Origin: Candidatus Planktophila sp.
GTDB taxonomy: Bacteria > Actinomycetota > Actinomycetes > Nanopelagicales > Nanopelagicaceae
DNA: 44,025 nt
Assembly (NCBI GenBank): GCA_009691135.1
Contig: SHVF01000006.1
Span: 1 to 44,025, forward strand
Reading direction: 5' to 3'
Part shown: positions 26,467-35,030 of the stretch, one piece after another
Layout: each line of letters opens with the position of its first letter
Numbering within the stretch: the first letter of the stretch is position 1
Made by a program: the position numbers and the translations under genes
The notes under the pieces: generated by a model
What the model was told of the DNA's origin: nothing
Database searches by the model: none
Seen by the model: only the letters and a program-made list of their open reading frames with translations

Positions 26467-28838
26467 ATGTCATCAACCATATATGAAACAACGCCACGAT
26501 CTAGACGCTTGATCCCTTCGCGACAGACGGGACGCAGTTGCTCACTGGCACCAGCTATCTGCATAAGCAAATCCATCAACTGCTTGGTTGATCGAACAAA
26601 GTCACCAACTGACATGTCGGTGCCCTTAAGAACACTTGTCAACGAATTGCCTTGCGCCCAACGATATGAAATATAGGCGAAGCCGAAATCTGGTTCCTTC
26701 TGGGTTTTGACATCAAATTCATTCTCCACTTCTTCTAATTTAGCCCAAATACGGGTTATCTCAGCTAAGGCGCTTGCCACATTTTGATGCGGCATTTTCG
26801 GTGCATAATCCTCACGCGAGCGAGATTGAAAGATCATTGATGAAGCAACCGCAAGAAGTTCAGGCGCCGATAAGTTATCTAAGATGCCTGCGCGAATTGT
26901 CTCGGTCAATAAGAGATCAGATTCCGCGTAAATCTTAGCCAGGATTTTCCCCTGTGGAAGTGGCTTTTCACCTTCGATATATCCCAGATGTGTTAAAACA
27001 TCGCAGATGCGATCAAATGTTTTGGCGATCACGTGTGTGCGATTTTCAACTCGCGCTCTAAGTCCCTCGGACTCGCGTAATATTCGATCAGCCCGCTCGG
27101 CTAATCGGGCATGTGTTTCTCGGTCATTACACGAATGACAAGCGTGATTTCGCATAGCGCGTCTTAAGCCATCAATCTGCGATTCCATGTGTGCACGTTG
27201 ACGATTATCAAAAGTTCGACGACCATCGCGCTTGGAAAGTAATTTTTCTAGCTCTTTGGTTTCAGATCGTAATTTCGCATAACTTTCAAAATCTCCCAGA
27301 TGACATTTAGCACTTTCAATGAGTTCTAGTCTTGCGCTCTCATTCTTCCGAATTTGCTTTACTAATCCAACCACCGCTCGGTCTGCCTGGAACTGGGCAA
27401 ATGATGATTCTAGGCTCCCATGAGCTCTCTCGCGCCCAAAGCGAGCAATCAAATTTATTGCCATGTTATAAGTCGGAGTAAATGATGAACGCAGCGGGTA
27501 TGTACGAGTTGATGCCAAGCCTGCAGCCGTTGCCGAATCTACAGTGGGAGACCATTGCACAACTGCGTTACCTTCAATATCAATTCCTCGGCGACCAGCA
27601 CGACCAGTTAACTGCGTGTACTCCCCCGGAGTTATCGGTACGTGCGCCTCACCATTCCATTTAGTTAATTTCTCTAAGACAACGGTTCGGGCTGGCATAT
27701 TGATGCCAAGCGCCAAAGTTTCTGTTGCAAAGACCGCTTTTACTAATCCACGTTGAAATAAATCTTCAACCGCGTTCTTAAAACTAGGAAGCAACCCGGC
27801 GTGATGGGCTGCAATGCCGCGTTCTAGCGCTGTGATCCACTCACTATAGCCCAGCACCTCTAAATCTTCCTCTGGCAAACTCATGGTGTATTTGGAAGCA
27901 GTTGCCAGAATTTCAGCACGCTCTTCGGTGTTAGTTAACTTTAGGCCCGCAGTTAAGCATTGCTTTACGGCGGCATCACAACCCATACGTGAGAAGATAA
28001 ATGTAATCGCGGGTAGGAGATTTTCGCGATTTAATTTTTCTATGATTTCAGCCCGCGATAGGCGTGATTCTTCAGCGCCCCATTGTTCACGTCGATGACG
28101 TGGAATTCTCACCTTGCGCATCGCTTCGCGTTCTAGGGCCAGAATCTCTGGATTTATCTTCCCAGGTTGACTAAATAGATCTATCAGACTGGAATTGATT
28201 AGAACGTGTTGATAGAGAGGTATAGGGCGATGCTCACTCAGGATTACATCGGTTTGTCCACGAACTTCCCCAAGCCACTCCCCGAATTCTTCAGCGTTTG
28301 AAACTGTTGCAGATAGAGAAATAACCTGCACTGATTCCATTAAGTGGATTAATACCTCTTCCCAAACAGCGCCGCGAAATTTATCGGCAAGGTAATGCAC
28401 TTCATCCATGACCACTGAGCCTAAATTCGTCAAAGTGTTCGAATTGGAGTAAAGCATATTGCGTAGGACTTCGGTAGTCATAACCAATATATCTGCTTCG
28501 GAGTTGATATTTGTATCACCAGTTAGAAGACCAACTCGATCCTCACCAAAGCGGGCAACAAACTCTTGAAATTTTTGATTAGAAAGTGCTTTGATGGGCG
28601 TTGTATAGAAACATTTTTTTCCATTGCGCAGCGCCAGGTAGGCAGCAAATTCTCCAACCACTGTCTTGCCGGCACCAGTCGGTGCGGCAACTAGTACCCC
28701 GTGCCCACTTTCTACGGCATGACATGCATCAATTTGAAATTGATCGAAGGGAAATTCGAATTCGGAGATAAAATCTTCGGTGACTCGATGCTTGGTACGC
28801 TTCATGGCTGCGGCATATTTAGCAGCTGGCGTAGTCAT
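26463..28838 (-). CDS. helY: Ski2-like DEAD/DEAH helicase (HelY)
   Basis: This is a 791-residue ATP-dependent RNA helicase of the Ski2/Mtr4 type. It shows Walker A APTGAGKTVVGEFAA near 48, DEVHYL, SATVSN, ALGINMPARTVV and QLTGRAGRRG. A helical C-terminal part has a CHSC motif (HACHSCNDRETHARLAE). ATG 28838 is preferred to an ATG 33 bases upstream because it forms an ATGA overlap with the lipid-kinase stop; the upstream part would be read through that gene. Position beside tatC equals M. tuberculosis helY (Rv2092c). The substrate is unknown. Confidence 0.92.
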   Translation of the reverse strand: MTTPAAKYAAAMKRTKHRVTEDFISEFEFPFDQFQIDACHAVESGHGVLVAAPTGAGKTVVGEFAAYLALRNGKKCFYTTPIKALSNQKFQEFVARFGEDRVGLLTGDTNINSEADILVMTTEVLRNMLYSNSNTLTNLGSVVMDEVHYLADKFRGAVWEEVLIHLMESVQVISLSATVSNAEEFGEWLGEVRGQTDVILSEHRPIPLYQHVLINSSLIDLFSQPGKINPEILALEREAMRKVRIPRHRREQWGAEESRLSRAEIIEKLNRENLLPAITFIFSRMGCDAAVKQCLTAGLKLTNTEERAEILATASKYTMSLPEEDLEVLGYSEWITALERGIAAHHAGLLPSFKNAVEDLFQRGLVKAVFATETLALGINMPARTVVLEKLTKWNGEAHVPITPGEYTQLTGRAGRRGIDIEGNAVVQWSPTVDSATAAGLASTRTYPLRSSFTPTYNMAINLIARFGRERAHGSLESSFAQFQADRAVVGLVKQIRKNESARLELIESAKCHLGDFESYAKLRSETKELEKLLSKRDGRRTFDNRQRAHMESQIDGLRRAMRNHACHSCNDRETHARLAERADRILRESEGLRARVENRTHVIAKTFDRICDVLTHLGYIEGEKPLPQGKILAKIYAESDLLLTETIRAGILDNLSAPELLAVASSMIFQSRSREDYAPKMPHQNVASALAEITRIWAKLEEVENEFDVKTQKEPDFGFAYISYRWAQGNSLTSVLKGTDMSVGDFVRSTKQLMDLLMQIAGASEQLRPVCREGIKRLDRGVVSYMVDDI

Positions 28839-29707
28839 GGGGTCCACGATAGTCCAGCACCGGCGATACATTCAGCCTGAACTGGCAAAGTACCCACTCT
28901 CTCGCCATCGGCATAGGCTATTGCCGGCGCCGCCAGCGAAACTCTCTTGCTTCGATATATATCGACCATGGGATGATCAATGTGTGCGCCCTTAAATACT
29001 TTTGGAAATACTTTAATAAATTCTAATTTACTTACCGGACGCAAAACCATTACATCAAAGAGCCCATCATCTATCCGAGCGCCCGGACAGACCAACATGC
29101 CTGCCCCATAGCTTGAACCATTTGCCACGGCAATTAGCATCGCTTCAGTTTGAATAGAGTTGTTATCCAATCCAATCGTGTATTGCATCGGTTTAAATCT
29201 TGGAAGCTCCATTGCGATCGCGGCAATGTATTTCATAGATCCCTTAGGCCAGTTCATTCGGTTGGCTTTTTCATTTACAACTGAGTCAAAACCAGTTGAG
29301 AGAACTGCGCCAAACCATTCTGAATCAACCAGACCGAGATCAATCTTGCTTGCTCGTTTAGTAGTAACAAAGTCTAATTGCTTAGTAATCGATACAAGAG
29401 ACCATCCCAAGGCTCGCACAAAATCATTACCTGTACCTGCTGGAATAACTGTGAAAGGAATAGATCGTGGAATTACCAATTGCATGACTAGATGCGCTAA
29501 TCCATCGCCACCAACTGCAACAACTCCTTGGCAATCATCGACGTGGAGATCTAAGAAATCTTGCAAACTTAAATGTAACCCCTGCGCAGTAGTTGATGTA
29601 ATAACCCGGTGTGGAAATGATTTATTCGCAAAATAACCAGCAACTTCCCTGCCCAGCGCTGCACCCTTGCCACCGCCAGAGACTGGATTAACAACGATTG
29701 CCCACAT
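28835..29707 (-). CDS. Diacylglycerol kinase family lipid kinase
   Basis: The 290-residue protein has the DAGK catalytic signature: VVNPVSGGGKG at 5-15, VVAVGGDGLAHLVMQ near 62 and PAGTGNDFVRALGW near 92. It phosphorylates diacylglycerol or a similar lipid at the membrane, salvaging it into phosphatidate; the precise substrate is unproven. AAGGA lies close to the ATG. It sits between tatC and helY, six bases after tatC, in a continuous operon; the same order occurs in some other Actinobacteria. Confidence 0.88.
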   Translation of the reverse strand: MWAIVVNPVSGGGKGAALGREVAGYFANKSFPHRVITSTTAQGLHLSLQDFLDLHVDDCQGVVAVGGDGLAHLVMQLVIPRSIPFTVIPAGTGNDFVRALGWSLVSITKQLDFVTTKRASKIDLGLVDSEWFGAVLSTGFDSVVNEKANRMNWPKGSMKYIAAIAMELPRFKPMQYTIGLDNNSIQTEAMLIAVANGSSYGAGMLVCPGARIDDGLFDVMVLRPVSKLEFIKVFPKVFKGAHIDHPMVDIYRSKRVSLAAPAIAYADGERVGTLPVQAECIAGAGLSWTP

Positions 29708-29712
29708 AGTCC

Positions 29713-30492
29713 TTAAGTTTCTTCCGCAGCGGATCTCTTCTTTGCGCGACGTCGATCATTGAGTGTCGCAAATAGACCAGATAAAAGATAAAGTGCGATT
29801 AAAGGCAGAGCCAAGGCAAGCATAGAAAGTGGATCAGCACTTGGTGTGAACCCCGCAACAAAAAGAAAGATTGAGAAAACCCAGATTCGCCAAGGACGTA
29901 AAATCGCAGCGCCACTTAAGAATCCAATTAAATTGAAAGTTACCAAGAAAACTGGAAGTTCAAAGGCAAGTCCGAAGAAAAGAATCGCTCGCATAACAAA
30001 ATCCAAATAATCATCAAATTTCACAAGGTTATTGAGTGACTCTGGTGTGAATCCAAAAAGAACTTTGATTGCAATCGGCAATATTGTATAACCTAGAAAT
30101 GCGCCTACTGCAAAGAAAGGTGTCGCAGCGACTATGAAAAAAACTGAATTTCGCTTTTCACGTCGGTGCAGCGCTGGTGCGATAAAAGCCCAGAGATGAT
30201 AAAGCCAAATCGGGGCACTTAGAATAACGCCAGTAAGCAGTGCCACTTTAATTTGCAAATTAAGTGGGCCTAGAACTCCATTGATATAAAGTGCGCCGCA
30301 GTGATCGGCACCTAAATCCTGCGCTGCTCTAAGATCACAAACTGGTTGTGCCAACGCGGTAATAATTTCATTATAAAAAAACCAACCAATTAAAGAAGCA
30401 AGTGAGATTACTATCGCGGATCGGAGTACTCGCTTACGGAACTCACGCAAGTGTTCGATTAGCGGCATACGACCGCCAGTGGTGGTCGTCAT
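29713..30492 (-). CDS. tatC: Sec-independent translocase TatC
   Basis: TatC is the twin-arginine signal-peptide receptor of the Tat translocon. The protein has 259 residues with six membrane helices, the N-terminal PLIEHLREFRKRVLRS near 9-24 (Tat signal-binding Glu and Arg), and the conserved FAFELPVFL-like stretch (FGLAFELPVFLVTF near 165). It is preceded by tatA at five bases. With TatA it forms a minimal Tat system here; no tatB is visible. Confidence 0.95.
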   Translation of the reverse strand: MTTTTGGRMPLIEHLREFRKRVLRSAIVISLASLIGWFFYNEIITALAQPVCDLRAAQDLGADHCGALYINGVLGPLNLQIKVALLTGVILSAPIWLYHLWAFIAPALHRREKRNSVFFIVAATPFFAVGAFLGYTILPIAIKVLFGFTPESLNNLVKFDDYLDFVMRAILFFGLAFELPVFLVTFNLIGFLSGAAILRPWRIWVFSIFLFVAGFTPSADPLSMLALALPLIALYLLSGLFATLNDRRRAKKRSAAEET

Positions 30493-30497
30493 AGCAA

Positions 30498-30692
30498 TTA
30501 TTGAGCGGCAGAGCCGTCAGTGCCATCTTTCTTCTCGTCGCCATCATTCTTCATCTCTTTCATTTCGCCCTTGAAGATGCGAAGTGATTTCCCGAGTGAG
30601 CGCGCTGAATCAGGCAGGCGTTTGGCGCCAAATAAAACAACTACGACGATGAGCAGCAGAAGAATGTGGCTTGGTTCACGTAGGAAAGGCAT
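30498..30692 (-). CDS. tatA: Sec-independent translocase TatA
   Basis: TatA is the pore-forming component of the twin-arginine translocon. From ATG 30692 it has 64 residues: a single membrane helix ([18 protein letters not shown], with the conserved FG hinge), an amphipathic helix and a charged tail rich in Lys, Asp and Gly. An ATG 18 bases upstream exists, but a leaderless promoter pattern fits 30692 exactly and the shorter N-terminus is more typical. tatC follows. Confidence 0.92.
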   Translation of the reverse strand: MPFLREPSHILLLLIVVVVLFGAKRLPDSARSLGKSLRIFKGEMKEMKNDGDEKKDGTDGSAAQ

Positions 30693-30704
30693 GGCTAAAC
30701 GGTA
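30690..30704 (-). promoter_or_regulatory. Leaderless promoter of tatA: TACCGT, six bases, ATG
   Basis: On the minus strand TACCGT (30704-30699) precedes the ATG (30692-30690) by exactly six bases and there is no ribosome-binding site. This marks tatA as the probable first gene of a transcription unit tatA-tatC-lipid kinase-helY-exonuclease-lnt-ppm. Confidence 0.6.
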
Positions 30705-30751
30705 GCGCATGCGGCTTAGAAATTCCCAAATTCAGGGCGGCTAACCTGCAC

Positions 30752-31693
30752 TCAAGGGATATTGTCGAAGAGTGCACTTTCATAGAGATCCAGTGTTTTG
30801 CGACATTTCCGAGCGAGTTCGAGGCGTGAGGAAATCGGAGAGAGAACCTCTGTTGCCGCCAAGGTGCTCATGGCACTTCTTATGAGCCAGTCCTGGCTGA
30901 AGGAGAAGGCTCTAAAACTCTCTGATCTGGCGGCGGCATCCGATGAGACAGCGATCCTAAATCTCTCCAAAGTACTTCTAATTCTTTTTGAAATAGTAAT
31001 TTCCATTTCAAAAGCTTCATCCTCAAGCGGTGAGATAGTCAGCGGCTGTTGGATGCCGGAGATCGAAATATCTGCAATGCTATCGAGTCGGAAGGTGCGA
31101 TAGGCCCCGACATGATGGCAATATGCCTGCAGTACTTCATAACCATGATCAACCATTAACTCTATTGGCGTTATCTCTCTTTTCGTTAGATGATCGCGTA
31201 TAAGTGAATGATATAAAATCTGCAAGTTTTTGCGGCTTGCAATCGCATTTAAAATTATCGCTCGGTAGGAGCTGTTAACAATCGGAGCAATCATTGCGAT
31301 ATCGCCAATTATGATTTTTATCTTGGTCTGCAACCCGGTTATCGCGTCTAACAAATCAATACGCTTAGGATCAATTGATTTAGTCAGTAGATCTAAACCG
31401 ATCAGCAGGATCACCAACTCATCTTTAGTTAGCAGGCGCACCTTCTGCAAAGTTTCAGCATTGCGAATCGAGACGAAACCCGACTCAAATTCAAGATCGA
31501 TCAGTTCAAGAGGTGTGTAGCCGGGCAAACCGCACATCCAAAGAGTATTTAAATCCGAGAGTAATTCGGACTCACTCACCGCGAATTCAGCAGCTAATTC
31601 AGATAGAGCGACACCTTGATGAGTTGATATGTATGGAACTAAATCAAGGAGTCGAGCTGCCTTCTCAAGTGGAGTGCTCTGTTTTTCAGCCAT
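30752..31693 (-). CDS. pafC: PafC, WYL-domain transcription activator subunit
   Basis: PafC pairs with PafB to activate DNA-damage genes independently of LexA/RecA in mycobacteria. The 313 residues have an N-terminal helix-turn-helix (LSELAAEFAVSESELLSDL near 28-46), a WYL domain in the middle and a C-terminal WCX-like extension. ATG 31693 is used because it lies in the pafB stop region (eight-base overlap); a longer frame from 31723 would only read through pafB. It is followed by a 59-base gap and tatA. Confidence 0.9.
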   Translation of the reverse strand: MAEKQSTPLEKAARLLDLVPYISTHQGVALSELAAEFAVSESELLSDLNTLWMCGLPGYTPLELIDLEFESGFVSIRNAETLQKVRLLTKDELVILLIGLDLLTKSIDPKRIDLLDAITGLQTKIKIIIGDIAMIAPIVNSSYRAIILNAIASRKNLQILYHSLIRDHLTKREITPIELMVDHGYEVLQAYCHHVGAYRTFRLDSIADISISGIQQPLTISPLEDEAFEMEITISKRIRSTLERFRIAVSSDAAARSESFRAFSFSQDWLIRSAMSTLAATEVLSPISSRLELARKCRKTLDLYESALFDNIP

Positions 31694-32636
31694 AACGGAC
31701 CACCCCGGCCTGCAGACTTTCAATAACGGAAGTCCTCAAAGATTCAGGGCTCAAAACAACTGCATCCTCGCCATACCAAAGAATTTCTTCAGCCATTCGA
31801 TCTTGATCGCGGTATTTGATTGAGACGCGTTCCCAGCCAAGCGGTGTTTTCTTATCGAAGATCTCGATAGATCTAGTTCGAAGTGCCAGCGCCCTGCCGC
31901 TCCGCAAATAAAGTTCGGCGCTCTGTTGCGATCTATTTTCGAGTAAATGACTTTCCACGCTATAAGTTGCCGGAATGTCATAGTTTGCCGCACGGCCCTT
32001 CGTCGAAAGCGTTCCAAGGATTCGGTCCAAACGAAAACTGCGTAAATCTTTACGATCTAAGTCCATTCCAAACAGATACCAATGTCCGTATCGGGAGGCA
32101 ACTGCATAAGGCTCTAAAATCCGACTCTCTTCCTGTAAAGCCTCACTCAGGTAAGTAAAAGAGATAACGGTGCGGGAAGTTATTGCCGAGATCGCTATAG
32201 CCAAATTCGCATCTTTGGAAATTATTGCTGGTGCCAAATCAGGAAGTGCCTCCGAATCAGTTTCTATTCCGATCGCGTGCAACTTAACAAGGGCGCTAAG
32301 TGCCGAACTATCTAGAGCAGCCCCACGCCAAGCTTCGGCAGCAAGTGAGAGTAAGGCAATGTCTTTACTATCTAATTCACCCAATTGAAATTGATAATTC
32401 TCCGGTTTTATTCGATAACCAGACTCATCTTCAAAGAGCGGATCGAAGGTACCGACTTCGATCATGATGCCAAGATTACGTAAATCATCTTTATCGCGCT
32501 CGAACATTCGTTCTTTACTTTCGGGCGTTCCTACATAACCATCTACCGTGCGAAAAATCTCTGACTTAGTTAAATACCGTTTAGTTGCAAGCAAAGCAAT
32601 AGTCAGATTAACCAGCCGCTCAGTCTTCCGCGACAC
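31686..32636 (-). CDS. pafB: PafB, WYL-domain transcription activator subunit
   Basis: PafB is the partner of PafC in the PafBC DNA-damage activator. From GTG 32636 it has 316 residues beginning VSRKTERLVNLTIALLATKR, matching the start of mycobacterial PafB. A winged helix (~1-70, with MFERDKDDLRNLGI) is followed by a WYL domain. AAAGG lies eight bases before the GTG. The start is inside the end of trmI. In M. tuberculosis pafA follows as the first proteasome-locus gene; here trmI takes that position directly. Confidence 0.92.
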   Translation of the reverse strand: MSRKTERLVNLTIALLATKRYLTKSEIFRTVDGYVGTPESKERMFERDKDDLRNLGIMIEVGTFDPLFEDESGYRIKPENYQFQLGELDSKDIALLSLAAEAWRGAALDSSALSALVKLHAIGIETDSEALPDLAPAIISKDANLAIAISAITSRTVISFTYLSEALQEESRILEPYAVASRYGHWYLFGMDLDRKDLRSFRLDRILGTLSTKGRAANYDIPATYSVESHLLENRSQQSAELYLRSGRALALRTRSIEIFDKKTPLGWERVSIKYRDQDRMAEEILWYGEDAVVLSPESLRTSVIESLQAGVVRYG

Positions 32637-33510
32637 CGTATGAACCTTTCGCTGGCCGGCGGCGTCGAGCAAGTACCTCAACACCCGGTGCCATACGTCT
32701 TGCAAATATCAAGAAACCGGTATGACCGATCATTCTTTGTTGTGGGCGAACTGCCAACCCTTCGTGATGCCAACCACGGACCATGCTTTCAAAACTTTCA
32801 GGCTCAGTGAAGTGACCATCTTCTTTCAACGCTTCAGCAGTAGCAGATAGTTGAGTTGTCGTTGCAACGTAGGCCATAAATACCCCACCAGGACGCAGGA
32901 CTCTTGCGGCTAACTCAATGCATTCCCAAGGCGCCAACATGTCGAGTATTACGCGATCGAAACTTTTCGAAAATTCCTTCTCTTGAACCGAACCAATATC
33001 CAGGGACCAATTTGCCGGCGCTCCCCCAAAATAATTGGTGATATTTGCCTTGGCATTTTCTGCGAAATCCTCGCGTCTTTCAACTGAGTGCACATGCCCG
33101 TTTTCACCAACAGCTCTTAGTAAAGAGAGCGTGAGAGCGCCACTACCAACACCGGCTTCGAGAACACGTGCTCCAGGGAAGATATCGGCAAAACCAACAA
33201 TCAGAGCTGAATCTTTTGGATAAACAATGGTGGCACCGCGCGGCATCGATAGAACATAATCGGTGAGCAATGGAATAAAGGCGGTGAACTTCAAACCTGC
33301 GCTAGTGCTGATTACTGAACCTTCGGGCAGTCCAATTAAATCATCATGAATAATCCAACCTTTATGAGTGTGCCATTCTTTTCCCGGGGTAATAGTGATG
33401 CTGTAAATCTTGCCTTTTTGATCTGTCAATTGAACACGATCACCTGCGACAAAAAATCCGCGGTTACGCTCTGCGGCGGTACTTGCTGCGTTCTCTGGCG
33501 GCTTAGACAC
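32620..33510 (-). CDS. trmI: tRNA (adenine-58-N1)-methyltransferase TrmI
   Basis: TrmI forms m1A58 in tRNA. The 296-residue protein has an N-terminal small beta domain (~20-75) and the Rossmann SAM motif VLEAGVGSGALTLSLLRAVG near 115. It also has the family motif VILDMLAPWECIE near 188 and a C-terminal RPQQRMIGHTGFLIFAR. Its length is normal. It starts at GTG 33510 with a leaderless promoter pattern and is divergent from the RecB-like gene. Its 3' end overlaps pafB by 17 bases. Confidence 0.93.
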   Translation of the reverse strand: MSKPPENAASTAAERNRGFFVAGDRVQLTDQKGKIYSITITPGKEWHTHKGWIIHDDLIGLPEGSVISTSAGLKFTAFIPLLTDYVLSMPRGATIVYPKDSALIVGFADIFPGARVLEAGVGSGALTLSLLRAVGENGHVHSVERREDFAENAKANITNYFGGAPANWSLDIGSVQEKEFSKSFDRVILDMLAPWECIELAARVLRPGGVFMAYVATTTQLSATAEALKEDGHFTEPESFESMVRGWHHEGLAVRPQQRMIGHTGFLIFARRMAPGVEVLARRRRPAKGSYGVAED

Positions 33511-33522
33511 AGGAGCATCTTA
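33508..33522 (-). promoter_or_regulatory. Leaderless promoter of trmI: TAAGAT, six bases, GTG
   Basis: On the minus strand TAAGAT (33522-33517) precedes GTG (33510-33508) by exactly six bases. Only 47 bases separate this start from the divergent gene at 33558, so the two promoters share the spacer. Confidence 0.6.
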
Positions 33523-33544
33523 GGCGTTGCCTAGCCAAAGGCTG

Positions 33545-33560
33545 TATCTTCGACCGCATG
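33545..33560 (+). promoter_or_regulatory. Probable leaderless promoter: TATCTT, seven bases, ATG
   Basis: TATCTT at 33545-33550 lies seven bases before ATG 33558 with no ribosome-binding site. The spacing is one more than in the other cases, still within the usual -10 to start distance. Confidence 0.45.
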
Positions 33561-34313
33561 AGCCAACTGCGTCTATCACCCAGTCGCATCAATGACTTTA
33601 ATAACTGTCCACAACTCTATAAATATCGCACCATCGACCTTCTCCCCGAACCTCCCAGTATCGATGCCGAACGTGGAACTTTAATCCATACCGTTCTAGA
33701 AGATCTTTTTGAGTTACCTGCACCGGATCGAGATTTGAAGAGAGCCACCGAGCTACTTCCCTCCCGTTGGCAAGCCCAAATTGATGCTAAGCCAGATATT
33801 TCCAAGTTAGTTCTTGATGAAGTCTCTTGGTTTAAACGGGCTGAGGAATTGTTGGGCAACTATTTCACTCTCGAATCGCCAAATACATTTGAGCCAACCT
33901 ATCGCGAACTCCACCTTGAGATGGATCTTTCCGAGAAACTCTATCTGCATGGTTATGTTGACCGACTAGATGTGGCACCGACTGGTGAAGTACGAATCGT
34001 TGATTATAAAACTGGAAAATCCCCTAAGCCAGGCTGGGAAGAGAAAGCGCTTTTTCAATTGCGCGTATATGCGCTGCTCTATTGGAAGAACAACGGAGTA
34101 GTACCCAAGTTATTGCAGCTTATTTATCTAGGTGATACTCGCTTAATAAAAAGTGTACCTACAGAGGCTGATCTAGTTAAAACCGAGCGCATTCTCTTTG
34201 ATATTGCCGAGGATATTCTTCGCGCTATCGAACGAAATGAATTCCGCCCCAAGCCAAGCAAGTTATGTGATTGGTGCTTCTTTAAGGCTATTTGCCCAGC
34301 TCACGTTGGTTGA
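33558..34313 (+). CDS. RecB-like PD-(D/E)XK nuclease with Fe-S cysteines
   Basis: The 251-residue nuclease resembles the AddB/RecB/Cas4 nuclease domain. It has SPSRINDFNNCP at the N-terminus, GTLIHTVLEDLF (His of motif I), GYVDRLD and IVDYKTGK (metal-binding Asp and catalytic Lys) near 140-155. C17 together with C237, C240 and C246 gives the spacing of a 4Fe-4S cluster as in AddB and Cas4. No helicase or cas genes are adjacent. It corresponds to Rv2119, divergent from trmI. Role in repair or recombination is inferred. Its end overlaps the convergent HAD gene by 26 bases. Confidence 0.88.
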   Translation: MSQLRLSPSRINDFNNCPQLYKYRTIDLLPEPPSIDAERGTLIHTVLEDLFELPAPDRDLKRATELLPSRWQAQIDAKPDISKLVLDEVSWFKRAEELLGNYFTLESPNTFEPTYRELHLEMDLSEKLYLHGYVDRLDVAPTGEVRIVDYKTGKSPKPGWEEKALFQLRVYALLYWKNNGVVPKLLQLIYLGDTRLIKSVPTEADLVKTERILFDIAEDILRAIERNEFRPKPSKLCDWCFFKAICPAHVG

Positions 34314-34956
34314 TTTCCCACCACTTACTTAAATCTTGTAGCAGAAGGCCGACAAAACTTTCTATTCGCTTCAATCTTTCGCTCTCTTTGACCTCGATAA
34401 AATGTGGAATAGCTACAACAAATGCGCCGCTGGCAGTTGCTGCAGTGATACCCGTCTGCGAATCTTCGAAAATTAAACACTTCGAGATATCTACACCTAA
34501 TAACTTGGCCGCATGTATATAGGGATCTGGGAAAGGCTTAGTCCGCGCGATGTCGCCGGCGGCAACAGTTTCTTTGAAATAATTATGGGTAAGGCCACTA
34601 ATCACAGCATCTACTAATGTGCGAGGACTGGCGCTAACTAGGGCTTGTGGAATTTGCGCTTGCCAGACCAACTTCGAAAATTCAATTGCTCCAGGCATAT
34701 ATACCGCCGTCGAACTCAACCTATTTTGCATCTCATCAATAATCACTTTGGCTAGAGTTTCAGGCTTAACGCTCCCATTTAGACAACTAGCCATATATTC
34801 AGTCACGCGAGCTAACGGTCCCCCCAAACACTGTAATTGATCCGCAGGCTGCCAGTCATAGCCATATCCCCGCATCATCTCGGTCTCAGCGGCGTGCCAA
34901 TCCGGCTCAGAGTCGATGAATAAACCATCCATATCAAAGAGAATCGCCTCAAACAT
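34288..34956 (-). CDS. HAD-superfamily phosphatase (beta-PGM-like)
   Basis: The 222-residue hydrolase has motif I LFDMDGLFIDSE at 6-17, a cap domain, motif II LVSASPR near 115, and motifs III/IV with Lys in RTKPFPDPY and Asp in LIFEDSQTGI. It belongs to the phosphoglucomutase/phosphatase subgroup. The substrate (sugar phosphate or similar) cannot be inferred. AAGG lies nine bases before the ATG. It overlaps the RecB-like gene at the 3' ends and diverges from the PAC2 gene. Confidence 0.85.
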   Translation of the reverse strand: MFEAILFDMDGLFIDSEPDWHAAETEMMRGYGYDWQPADQLQCLGGPLARVTEYMASCLNGSVKPETLAKVIIDEMQNRLSSTAVYMPGAIEFSKLVWQAQIPQALVSASPRTLVDAVISGLTHNYFKETVAAGDIARTKPFPDPYIHAAKLLGVDISKCLIFEDSQTGITAATASGAFVVAIPHFIEVKESERLKRIESFVGLLLQDLSKWWEINQRELGK

Positions 34957-35015
34957 TTTTATCTACCTTAAATATTGGATTGCGATTATGACTCGTCACA
35001 CGAGCGAGGTTACCG

Positions 35016-35030
35016 TAAGGTGGCGATGTG
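35016..35030 (+). promoter_or_regulatory. Leaderless promoter of PAC2 gene: TAAGGT, six bases, GTG
   Basis: TAAGGT at 35016-35021 stands exactly six bases before GTG 35028. The AAGG within it is too far (eight bases) to exclude a leadered start, but the pattern matches the other leaderless genes here. TACCGT overlaps at 35011-35016. Confidence 0.5.

Noticed and set aside
28839-28871. Eleven-residue N-terminal extension of the helicase
   Set aside because: It reads through the lipid-kinase gene, and ATG 28838 makes the typical ATGA overlap.
32637-32705. Longer start for PafB
   Set aside because: The extension lies in the trmI coding sequence, while GTG 32636 has AAAGG at proper spacing and matches the mycobacterial PafB start.
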